Source of the DNA: Dehalococcoidia bacterium
GTDB lineage: Bacteria; Chloroflexota; Dehalococcoidia; GIF9; AB-539-J10
Assembly (NCBI GenBank): GCA_030669525.1
Contig: DAOVDO010000032.1
Span: forward strand, 1-8,597
Reading direction: 5' to 3'
Length of the DNA stretch: 8,597 bases
Part shown: positions 1 to 5,258 of the stretch, one piece after another
How positions within the stretch are numbered: position 1 is the first letter of the stretch
Layout: each line of letters starts with the position of its first letter
Notes under the pieces: model-generated
Databases searched by the model: none
Told to the model about the DNA's origin: nothing
The model's input: the letters and a program-made list of their open reading frames with translations, nothing else
Translations under genes and position numbers: made by a program

Positions 1-254
1 GAATGCGCCTGCTTGCCCGGGAGATTGTTATCGTCACCCTTTCGGAGCTGATTTACGATGTCCCTGTCAGCCTTAGTGACCCGGCAAGCTATAGCTTTGC
101 TCATGGTAGTAAGAATGGCTATCCCTATCCTGTGGATAGGAAAACCTACGATAGTAGCATCCAGTTCCTGGCTCAGGCGCTGGACAAAGCCAAAGTCGGT
201 AATAAGGAGAAGCTCAATGCCTTCAAGAGACTCAGGGCATGGCAGGGGCATTGA
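1..254 (+). CDS. DUF763-family protein, C-terminal fragment (cut by the left window edge)
   Basis: About 84 codons of the C-terminal end of a protein are visible, and the reading frame is open to the left edge. The ATG at position 3 is probably an internal methionine, because the visible part resembles only the end of a much longer family. The recognisable block is YSFAHGSKNGYPYPVDRKTYD, at about residues 30-50 of the visible part, followed by a helical tail rich in Lys, Leu and Arg. This block is typical of the C-terminus of DUF763 proteins, found in archaea and some bacteria. Their function is not established, although the family has been suspected of nucleic-acid association. The stop TGA lies at 252-254, 24 bases before the first ATG of the next gene, so the two could be co-transcribed. 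Family assignment is from motif memory. Nothing can be said about the missing N-terminal part. Confidence 0.72.
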   Translation, partial: MRLLAREIVIVTLSELIYDVPVSLSDPASYSFAHGSKNGYPYPVDRKTYDSSIQFLAQALDKAKVGNKEKLNAFKRLRAWQGH

Positions 255-280
255 CCTGCAACAGCAAACTGAACTAATAT
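251..280 (+). promoter_or_regulatory. Candidate sigma70-type promoter for the nuclease-cvpA pair
   Basis: A TTGACC -35 element (251-256) and a TAATAT -10 element (275-280) are separated by 18 bp. Both are close to consensus. The -35 overlaps the stop codon of the DUF763 gene and the -10 overlaps the first ATG of the next gene. Transcription from it would begin near 286-288, downstream of ATG 279, leaving ATG 294 as the usable start with a leader of about 6-8 bases. No Shine-Dalgarno sequence stands before either ATG. This is a sequence match only. Confidence 0.45.
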
Positions 281-1637
281 GGATAGTAATAAAATGACCG
301 GTTTTGATATCGCATCTTACGTGGCGCACATTGAAGCCAACCGCTCAGTTAAAGATGCCTTGATGCAAAAACTAAAGGCTCGCCGCCCTCCATATCGTAT
401 TTCAGTAACAGATTTGATAAATATTAAGCAGGCCTACTTCCGTAGAAAACACCCCGAGATAGTTCCTTCCCTGGAGAAAAGACAGCTTATGTGGGCGGGC
501 ACCGGCTTCCACAGGCTTTTTGGCCTGGCCGTCTCCAGCGAAGAATACCTGGAGCAGTTTGTAGAAGCCGAAGGCGTAGTGGGTAAAATCGATATCTATG
601 AAAATATGCCTGTGGAGATTAAAACAACTTCAACCCTTGCAGGTACAGGAGACCTCCTCAAGCACAGACCAACTTATGTGGAGCAGTTGGGCATATACTG
701 CGCCATGGTCGATGCCAGCGAAGGAAAAATCATTATTTATCAGCGTCACGATTCCGGTGAATCACCCCTGCCCCCATTAATTGCCTACCATGTTACTTTC
801 CCAAACCTGGAATCAATTCGAGGTGAAATGCGGCATAGACGAGACCTGTTGGTACAGGCACTTATCTCAAATGACCCTGGTAACCTGCCTGTCTGTGCCT
901 GGTTCAACAGGGGATGCGATTATTCAGAGGTATGTGACTGTAAAACCTCCTCAGTAGCACCATCATACAGTATCGCTGATATGGCAGGACAAATCCAGGT
1001 CGACGATATTACCTGTCAGCAACTCCTTGATAAGCTTGCCAGCCCACACTCACCCCCACTATTCCGAATCAACGATACCGTCTTTCCCCGAAAAGCGTAT
1101 TTTAGGCATATCGAGCCGCAGGAAGCTCTCGATACCGAAGAGGAGTTGCTACGGGAGAAAGAGGAGCACCTCCGTTCTATGGATGAACAGGGCTTTCTTA
1201 ATGCCCTTCGTGATTCGCTTCGATTTGGTGCCCCGGGAGAGGTGGAGAGCGTCCCGGTTCAATATGCCTCATTGAGCGACCTGGTTGTAATTCACCGGAA
1301 CCTGCCTGTCACACTGCGCGAACCTAAATTTTACTCACTGGTGGAAAGGGAACGTTTGCCCTGGACATTCTCTCATTATTTCCTCCGCCTGGGATTTGAT
1401 TGTGCATTAACGGGTCATCCTCAGGGCAGGCTATTGCTTTATTATTCCAGAGTTCCCAGAGAAGATGCTAAACTAATGGTTTATGATGTGACTTTCAGGA
1501 ACCTGGATGCTCTGAAGACTGAAGCATTGCATCGAGTTGAGCTTTTGCAAAAAGCAACATCCCCAACACAACTCCCAAAATGCCCCTCCTGGCTGTGCTC
1601 TTACTGCGACCATAAGTCTGAATGTGGTGAAGCATGA
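279..1637 (+). CDS. RecB/Cas4-like PD-(D/E)XK nuclease with a duplicated, degenerate second domain and two four-Cys clusters
   Basis: A 452-residue protein made of two copies of one domain. Copy one (about residues 22-222) shows the RecB-type nuclease motifs in order: H78 in GTGFHRLFG, D105 in GKIDIYE, E113 and K115 in VEIKTT, and Q136/Y140 in QLGIY. A cysteine cluster follows (C206, C213, C219, C221). Copy two (about 245-452) aligns through KAYFR, NLPV, RLGFDCA, YDVTF and the final cysteines (C435, C440, C443, C449), but the positions matching D105, E113, K115, Q136 and Y140 are V, T, R, R and D. It therefore looks catalytically dead. The family cuts DNA using a divalent metal, and relatives such as Cas4 and AddB hold a 4Fe-4S cluster. 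The usual N-terminal cluster cysteine is absent here (KQA stands where CPR is expected), so the metal bound is uncertain. An in-frame stop at 270-272 makes ATG 279 the earliest start, but the promoter position favours ATG 294. The gene overlaps cvpA by four bases. The biological role is unknown. Confidence 0.8.
   Translation: MDSNKMTGFDIASYVAHIEANRSVKDALMQKLKARRPPYRISVTDLINIKQAYFRRKHPEIVPSLEKRQLMWAGTGFHRLFGLAVSSEEYLEQFVEAEGVVGKIDIYENMPVEIKTTSTLAGTGDLLKHRPTYVEQLGIYCAMVDASEGKIIIYQRHDSGESPLPPLIAYHVTFPNLESIRGEMRHRRDLLVQALISNDPGNLPVCAWFNRGCDYSEVCDCKTSSVAPSYSIADMAGQIQVDDITCQQLLDKLASPHSPPLFRINDTVFPRKAYFRHIEPQEALDTEEELLREKEEHLRSMDEQGFLNALRDSLRFGAPGEVESVPVQYASLSDLVVIHRNLPVTLREPKFYSLVERERLPWTFSHYFLRLGFDCALTGHPQGRLLLYYSRVPREDAKLMVYDVTFRNLDALKTEALHRVELLQKATSPTQLPKCPSWLCSYCDHKSECGEA
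342..1634 (+). repeat. Intragenic domain duplication in the nuclease gene (342-944 and 1011-1634)
   Basis: Two protein-level copies of one domain lie head to tail inside the nuclease gene. Matching landmarks are KQAYFRRKH with RKAYFRHIE, ENMPVEIK with RNLPVTLR, EQLGIYCA with LRLGFDCA, YHVTFPNLES with YDVTFRNLDA, HRRDLLVQA with HRVELLQKA, and LPVCAW with LPKCPSW. The copies are highly diverged in DNA sequence, so the duplication is old. The catalytic residues survive only in the first copy. Confidence 0.72.
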
Positions 1638-2149
1638 ACTGGCTGGACATAGTTATCCTGGCAATAACAATCATATTTGGACTGATAGGCTTGAGGCGGG
1701 GAGCTATCAAGACAGTATTCGGTATCGCCGGATTGGTTGCAGGTATAGCTCTGGCAGGTCGTTACTACCAGCCTCTGGCCGGCATACTCTCTTCCAGCGG
1801 AGCTATATGGTCAACAATAGCCGCCTATGCCATCATTCTGGTAGGCACTCTTATTGTAGCAAGCATAATTGGCTCGTTGGTGTCCGGATTAGCTCACGTC
1901 ATACTGCTCGGCTGGATAGACAGGCTCATCGGCTTCATTCTGGGAGCCGCCATTGGCAGTATGCTATGCGCCGCTTTCCTTGCCATTGTAAGCAAATATC
2001 TACCAGGCACAGTGGGAGGCATATCCAACTCTGTAATGGCAAGATTCTTGATGGAGCAATTTCCTTTATTGCTGGCGCTTCTCCCCGAGGAATTCGATTC
2101 CATTCGCGACCCCTTTTTACCACCATCTCAACCCTTCTCCTTCTGGTAA
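1634..2149 (+). CDS. CvpA-family integral membrane protein
   Basis: A 171-residue hydrophobic protein with the CvpA-family signature. It opens with MNWLDIVILAI and continues to GLRRGAIKTVFGIAGLVAG. A later conserved block, GWIDRLIGFILGAAIGS (residues 93-109), is also typical. Probable membrane segments are at about 4-20, 28-42, 60-87 and 97-120, followed by a short cytoplasmic or peripheral tail ending in Phe-Trp. The family is named for E. coli CvpA, needed for colicin V production. Its general role is thought to lie in envelope function, but the biochemical activity is unknown. The ATG sits within the ATGA overlap with the preceding nuclease stop codon, with a modest GGTGA five bases upstream, so translation is probably coupled to the nuclease gene. 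It converges on trxA with a 36-bp gap. The family call is secure and the function is not. Confidence 0.88.
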   Translation: MNWLDIVILAITIIFGLIGLRRGAIKTVFGIAGLVAGIALAGRYYQPLAGILSSSGAIWSTIAAYAIILVGTLIVASIIGSLVSGLAHVILLGWIDRLIGFILGAAIGSMLCAAFLAIVSKYLPGTVGGISNSVMARFLMEQFPLLLALLPEEFDSIRDPFLPPSQPFSFW

Positions 2150-2156
2150 CAGGGGT
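2109..2156. terminator. Imperfect inverted repeat between convergent cvpA and trxA, possible weak bidirectional terminator
   Basis: ACCCCT (2109-2114) pairs with AGGGGT (2151-2156), and TACCA (2118-2122) pairs with TGGTA (2144-2148). The arms have a TTT/AC internal bulge and a 21-base loop. It covers the last codons of cvpA and lies just beyond the trxA stop. The position suits a shared terminator, but the loop is long and the T-run after the right arm is poor (TTATT), so this is a weak call. Confidence 0.25.
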
Positions 2157-2185
2157 TATTATGCCAGGGGAGTGCTTCTGCACAC

Positions 2186-2518
2186 TTAGCTTTCCAGGAA
2201 GCCGTCCAGTATCTTTTTAAGCTCCTTTTTAGGTTTAAGACCAACAACCTGTTGAGCAGGTTGACCATCTTTGAATATGAGCATGGTAGGGATGGCAGCA
2301 ATGCCATATTTAGCTGCCAGGTAAGTATTGCCATCCACATTGACTTTGGCAAAACCTACCTTGCCATCATACTCCTTGGCCAGTTCTTCCAGTGTGGGAG
2401 CAGCAGCCAGGCAGGGAGCACACCAGGTAGCCCAGAAATCTACCAGCACCGGTACTTTTGACTGCAACACAGCCTTTTGGAAGTTATCCTCGCCTTCTAT
2501 CTTTTGTATCACGGACAT
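2186..2518 (-). CDS. trxA: Thioredoxin
   Basis: A 110-residue cytoplasmic thioredoxin of normal length with no signal peptide. The redox motif is WCAPC with C33 and C36, preceded by VDFWAT, and the cis-proline is P77 in AAIPTM. The usual scaffold FAKVNVDGN, KYGIAAIPT and FKDGQP is intact. The protein reduces disulfides in cytoplasmic proteins and is normally recharged by thioredoxin reductase, which is not in the window. The active site has Ala in place of the commoner Gly (WCGPC), and a Leu-Ala-Ala-Ala-Pro run follows instead of a Lys/Arg-containing helix start. Both should shift redox potential or partner choice slightly without removing activity. It is the last gene of the minus-strand operon, 14 bases after the TatD stop, with a strong AGGAGGT just before ATG. 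A dedicated thioredoxin-like reductant is possible, but the domain is a full classical one. Confidence 0.93.
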   Translation of the reverse strand: MSVIQKIEGEDNFQKAVLQSKVPVLVDFWATWCAPCLAAAPTLEELAKEYDGKVGFAKVNVDGNTYLAAKYGIAAIPTMLIFKDGQPAQQVVGLKPKKELKKILDGFLES

Positions 2519-2520
2519 AC

Positions 2521-2527
2521 ACCTCCT
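2521..2527 (-). promoter_or_regulatory. Strong Shine-Dalgarno for trxA
   Basis: The minus strand reads AGGAGGT, then GT, then ATG. It is the strongest ribosome binding site in the window, although the spacing is short. It fits within the 14-base gap after the TatD stop and suggests that trxA is translated at a higher level than the other genes of the operon. Confidence 0.7.
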
Positions 2528-2532
2528 GAAAT

Positions 2533-3309
2533 TTAGATTACTACATTTAAAGAGAAGAAAATAATAGCGTTTCTCGTTGTCTTCTCGGCAATTGCAGCTT
2601 CATCCACCATCTTAAGCTGAGCTGCGGCTTTCAGACTCCTCACCACGTCAGCAGGTCTAGATTGATATCTTACCTCCCTGCCGTAAGTAACAGGGCAATC
2701 CGTTTCTAAAAACAGCCTGCCCAGCGGCGTTCCCTTAATAGCCCTTCTATGTTCCTCATGATACTCGGCAGCCGGTGTAGCAGAAATAAAATAATCAGCA
2801 CCGACTATATCTCTGAGAACGCTGGAAAAACCAGTAAACCAGTGAAAAACAGCTTTGTCTATGCCCGCATCTTTAACCAGCTGGAATGCATCTTTCCAGG
2901 CATATCTGCTGTGGATTATAGCCGGCTTCTGATACTGACTGGCCAGGTTCAGAAGGCGTATCAGTACATCCTTCTGTAGTTCCTTTGAAACAGCTTTCAG
3001 CACCCTTTTGTCATAGTCCAGCCCTATCTCACCGACAGCAACCGCCGTGGCAATATTCTGCTCGATGAATTGCAAATTAGCATCTATCTGGGAGTGTTCC
3101 AGATTGGCTAGATGCCAGGGATGCAGACCAAGTGCAGGATAGACAAAGGAGCAGTATCTTTGTGAAATTTCCAGTATTTTCACATTTGATTGATAGTCCG
3201 AGCCCACAGCCACTATGGCGATAACCCCACCCTGTTTAGCTTCTTCGAGTATTACATCGAGGTTCTCCAGCTCATCCAGATGAGCGTGTGTATCAATAAG
3301 CCTGTACAC
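2533..3309 (-). CDS. TatD-family metal-dependent hydrolase (putative 3'-5' DNase)
   Basis: A 258-residue protein of normal TatD length with an amidohydrolase-type TIM barrel. The metal ligands are all in place: H8 and H10 in DTHAHLD, E94 in GEIGLDYD, H133 in IIHSR, H156 in FHWFTG and D204 in LETDCP. The C-terminal block RPADVV and the TTRNA signature are also present. Family members in E. coli and eukaryotes are magnesium-dependent 3'-5' exonucleases on DNA or RNA, linked to oxidative DNA damage repair and quality control. The E. coli link to Tat export is historical. The start is GTG, and it shares its G with the TAG stop of the upstream 102-residue gene (TAGTG), so it is very probably translationally coupled. 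Only a weak AAGAGA ribosome site precedes it. The exact substrate cannot be read from sequence, so I give no gene symbol. Confidence 0.9.
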   Translation of the reverse strand: MYRLIDTHAHLDELENLDVILEEAKQGGVIAIVAVGSDYQSNVKILEISQRYCSFVYPALGLHPWHLANLEHSQIDANLQFIEQNIATAVAVGEIGLDYDKRVLKAVSKELQKDVLIRLLNLASQYQKPAIIHSRYAWKDAFQLVKDAGIDKAVFHWFTGFSSVLRDIVGADYFISATPAAEYHEEHRRAIKGTPLGRLFLETDCPVTYGREVRYQSRPADVVRSLKAAAQLKMVDEAAIAEKTTRNAIIFFSLNVVI

Positions 3310-3617
3310 TAAATTCTCTTTTCATCAACCATGCCTTTATAGTACTCAAGCCCTATTTCCGTAGGCTTATAGCCATAAAGGGAAAACCTTTCTGCTTCTC
3401 TGGTAACCAGGTTTGCAGACAACAGAGTCCTCAGCATGGCCTCGCTAAAATATCCTGTCAAGTGAAGATGATGGTCAGGAACCGCTTTACCGGTCGCTTC
3501 ATATTCCCGGCAAATAGAGCCAAGTAGCTTTGCTGGCTCCTCCTCCAGGCTTTCAAGTAGAGCCTGCATAATCTCTGTTTTCTTAATTACAGCAGCGAAA
3601 TCTTCAAAAGTACCCAT
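3309..3617 (-). CDS. Small protein of unknown function, possible winged-helix fold
   Basis: A 102-residue soluble protein that I do not recognise. The first half (about 1-45) is acidic and helical. Residues 49-75 read as a helix-turn-helix-like pair (GYFSEAMLRTLLSANLV), and 76-95 could form a wing (ERFSLYGYKPTEIGLEYYKG). The pattern aromatic-x-Tyr-x-Pro-Thr-x-x-Gly followed by a Tyr-rich helix is typical of the end of small winged-helix domains, so DNA binding or protein binding is conceivable. No cysteines, apart from one in SICREYE, form a metal site. It starts five bases after the dnaJ-like stop with a GGAG ribosome site nine bases before ATG, and its TAG stop overlaps the TatD GTG. That tight packing makes it a true operon gene rather than a chance ORF. 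The winged-helix suggestion is inference only. Confidence 0.8.
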   Translation of the reverse strand: MGTFEDFAAVIKKTEIMQALLESLEEEPAKLLGSICREYEATGKAVPDHHLHLTGYFSEAMLRTLLSANLVTREAERFSLYGYKPTEIGLEYYKGMVDEKRI

Positions 3618-3622
3618 ATCTA

Positions 3623-4378
3623 CTAGCTCCTGATTCTGATAGTAACATATAAGTCGCCCGGAATTATTCCGCTCAATCCCATCCTTTTTAACCTTATCCT
3701 TGTCGCCTCTGTAACCCCTGCCGGCACCTTGACCACCAGTCTTTTCTTTTCCTTACCCCTGTTATATTTAATCGCCTTCTCAGTGCCAGTGGCAGCCTCT
3801 TTCTGCGAAAGAACTACTTCGCGATACAAATCAGCTCCTTGACGGGGAATACTCTCCACGCTAAGCATCTTCTTCAGAGCGAATTTCATTGCTTTGCCAA
3901 TAAGCCGCAAAAAGAGTGGCGGTTTATATTCCGCAGCAGGCCGCTGCCCCACTCCCCAAGCTGGCTGGCCAGAAAAGGCGAAACCAAATCCCTTACCTCC
4001 GAAGAACATATTGTCCGCAAATTTTTCGTCAAACCTCAATCCTGCCCCCTGAAACATTCTCATTAACTCCTGAAACAAATAGGGATTGGTAAAAGCATCC
4101 TGGAACACCTGCTCCTGGCTATAATATCGTCCACTGGCATATCGAGTACCAGTTCCAGCAAAGCCTGCCTGCTTCATTCTATCATACTCCCGCCTTCCCC
4201 CTTCATCGCTCAGTACAGCGTAGGCCTCATTGACCTGTTTAAATTTTCCTTCAGCCCACTTTTCATTCCCCGGATTTCTATCGGGGTGATATTTCATAGC
4301 AAGCTTCCTGAAAGTACGCTTTATATCAGCCTGACTGGCACCTTCAGATAAACCCAGAATAGAGTAATAATCCCTCAT
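3623..4378 (-). CDS. J-domain co-chaperone, DnaJ-like but lacking the zinc finger
   Basis: A 251-residue protein. Residues 3-68 form a canonical J domain with HPD at 31-33, which stimulates DnaK ATPase. There is a Gly/Phe-rich linker at about 73-140 ([13 protein letters not shown] and similar). The C-terminal part (about 165-251) looks like a single DnaJ C-terminal beta-domain, with [27 protein letters not shown] and [10 protein letters not shown]. No CxxCxGxG zinc-binding repeats are present and only one beta-domain seems to remain, so this is shorter than DnaJ (about 375 residues) and even CbpA (about 305). It is probably a specialised partner of DnaK, not the main DnaJ, and acts in the cytoplasm. 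It is the first gene of the operon, with a good promoter about 30 bases upstream. The ribosome site is poor (GTGAG, about 12 bases before ATG). No dnaK or grpE is visible nearby. Confidence 0.88.
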   Translation of the reverse strand: MRDYYSILGLSEGASQADIKRTFRKLAMKYHPDRNPGNEKWAEGKFKQVNEAYAVLSDEGGRREYDRMKQAGFAGTGTRYASGRYYSQEQVFQDAFTNPYLFQELMRMFQGAGLRFDEKFADNMFFGGKGFGFAFSGQPAWGVGQRPAAEYKPPLFLRLIGKAMKFALKKMLSVESIPRQGADLYREVVLSQKEAATGTEKAIKYNRGKEKKRLVVKVPAGVTEATRIRLKRMGLSGIIPGDLYVTIRIRS

Positions 4379-4411
4379 GGCATGATATTCTCACTTTAAA
4401 TGTGGCAAGAT

Positions 4412-4440
4412 ATTTTAACGGTTAGTCAGCACTGTAGCAA
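4412..4440 (-). promoter_or_regulatory. Promoter of the J-protein / TatD / trxA operon
   Basis: On the minus strand a TTGCTA -35 (4435-4440) and a TAAAAT -10 (4412-4417) are separated by exactly 17 bp. Transcription would start near 4405, giving a leader of about 27 bases before the ATG at 4378. The gap contains no obvious heat-shock inverted repeat of the CIRCE type. This is a sequence match, not a mapped start. Confidence 0.55.
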
Positions 4441-4443
4441 ACA

Positions 4444-4485
4444 GCCCGACCCAATCACGGGTATCTCCAACCACTATTACCGGGC
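4444..4485 (-). terminator. Nested inverted repeats downstream of the DUF1461 gene, possible weak terminator
   Basis: GCCCG (4444-4448) pairs with CGGGC (4481-4485), and just inside the left arm ACCC-AATCAC-GGGT (4449-4462) forms a second small hairpin. On the minus strand the structure is followed by TGTTTGC, only a short T-rich run. It lies between the DUF1461 stop and the operon promoter, where a terminator is expected, but pairing is short and loops are long. Confidence 0.25.
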
Positions 4486-4491
4486 ACACAG

Positions 4492-5190
4492 CTAACCTTT
4501 GCGTTTATAGTGAATTACAGGAACTGCCCGGGCGACGATACCGAAAATTAAAGCCACCACAGCTATAACTCCGGCGCCCAAGAAAGCAGTATACTGCCAG
4601 AAGCGTTCAGGAAATAGCCTGGGAAGATAGCCTGTACTCATCCACCACGGATTATCAAAGGCGAGATAGTGAAACCGTATGAATAGCTGTTCAAAGTCAA
4701 TTAGAAATGAGCCTATGCCCAGCACAGCTATGATAGCAAGGGTAACAGCGCTTCCTCTCCACACCCCCCCAGCCAAATCCTGCCATCGACCTTTCCTCCA
4801 CAACAGAAATAACAGGACATAGATAATGATGTAGGCGAGGCTGCCTAACTGAACCCGATAATTAAATTGGAACAGCCGCCTGACATCCTCCAGGTGCGTA
4901 AGCTCTCGATTCTGCTCATTCTCCTGGAACAGCTCAAACTCCTGTCCATGTTCATCTACCACCGTGATTTGAGGTGTCTCCAGTTGAAAATTGAAGTAGT
5001 CCACAAGCCTTCTTGCTACTTCTCTTAACTGTTTCCTGCCTATACCTGTAGCCTCGCTTATATGATATTTATCAAAACCATGCTCATAGAGCTGTACGCT
5101 ATTCACCTCCAGGCGGATAGTACTGGTAACAAGCAGAAGAGAGAAGCAAATAATAAATACCCAGCGAGTAACAATCTTGGCAATTTTCAT
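4492..5190 (-). CDS. DUF1461 / TIGR01906-type integral membrane protein
   Basis: A 232-residue protein with one N-terminal membrane helix (about 8-24), an external soluble domain (about 28-112) and three more helices (about 114-131, 146-164 and 202-222), ending in a basic cytoplasmic tail (HYKRKG). Family landmarks are the histidine-containing HLEDVR at 99-104 and the FHYLAFDNPWW segment at 173-183 between helices three and four, plus an N-terminal VQLYEHGFDKYHI segment. This matches the DUF1461 family of Gram-positive-type bacteria and Chloroflexota. Some members are linked to lipoprotein modification (Lit-type lipoprotein intramolecular transacylases), and the conserved His in FH would suit such chemistry. 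That assignment is an inference, since many members are untested. The ribosome site AAGGAGTG is ideally placed. It is divergent from dnaE across 68 bp, and I find no convincing promoter of its own. Confidence 0.8.
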   Translation of the reverse strand: MKIAKIVTRWVFIICFSLLLVTSTIRLEVNSVQLYEHGFDKYHISEATGIGRKQLREVARRLVDYFNFQLETPQITVVDEHGQEFELFQENEQNRELTHLEDVRRLFQFNYRVQLGSLAYIIIYVLLFLLWRKGRWQDLAGGVWRGSAVTLAIIAVLGIGSFLIDFEQLFIRFHYLAFDNPWWMSTGYLPRLFPERFWQYTAFLGAGVIAVVALIFGIVARAVPVIHYKRKG

Positions 5191-5194
5191 GTTT

Positions 5195-5202
5195 CACTCC
5201 TT
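5195..5202 (-). promoter_or_regulatory. Shine-Dalgarno for the DUF1461 gene
   Basis: The minus strand reads AAGGAGTG, with six bases between AAGGAG and the ATG at 5190. It supports this ATG as the start. It contrasts with dnaE, 57 bases further along the other strand, which has no ribosome site at all. Confidence 0.75.
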
Positions 5203-5242
5203 AGACTTTCAGGGTATCTAGAAGCACAGTGCCAAAATGCCA

Positions 5243-5251
5243 TGTTATAAT
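5243..5251 (+). promoter_or_regulatory. Perfect extended -10 promoter for dnaE, predicted leaderless
   Basis: TGTTATAAT carries both the TGn extension (5243-5245) and a consensus TATAAT (5246-5251). Only seven bases separate it from the dnaE ATG at 5259, so transcription should begin at or within one or two bases of the A of the start codon. The -35 region (near 5222-5228, AAGCACA) is poor, as is usual for extended -10 promoters. No Shine-Dalgarno precedes the ATG, and an in-frame TGA at 5253-5255 rules out an earlier start. Confidence 0.6.
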
Positions 5252-5258
5252 TTGAATA

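Noticed and set aside
3..254. A complete 83-residue gene starting at ATG 3
   Set aside because: The sequence matches only the C-terminal end of DUF763 proteins and the frame stays open to the left edge, so the true start is outside the window.
279..1637. Calling the nuclease Cas4
   Set aside because: No CRISPR array or other cas gene is in the window, the N-terminal cluster cysteine is missing, and the protein is about twice the length of Cas4 because of its duplication.
2172..2183. A GTGC-TTCT-GCAC hairpin just after the trxA stop as a terminator
   Set aside because: The stem is only four base pairs and no T-run follows on the minus strand.
1537..2220. A 227-codon plus-strand open frame over the end of the nuclease gene and all of cvpA
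   Set aside because: Its translation is rich in His, Ser, Arg and Cys with no domain signature, while the overlapping frame encodes a clear CvpA protein. It is a shadow.
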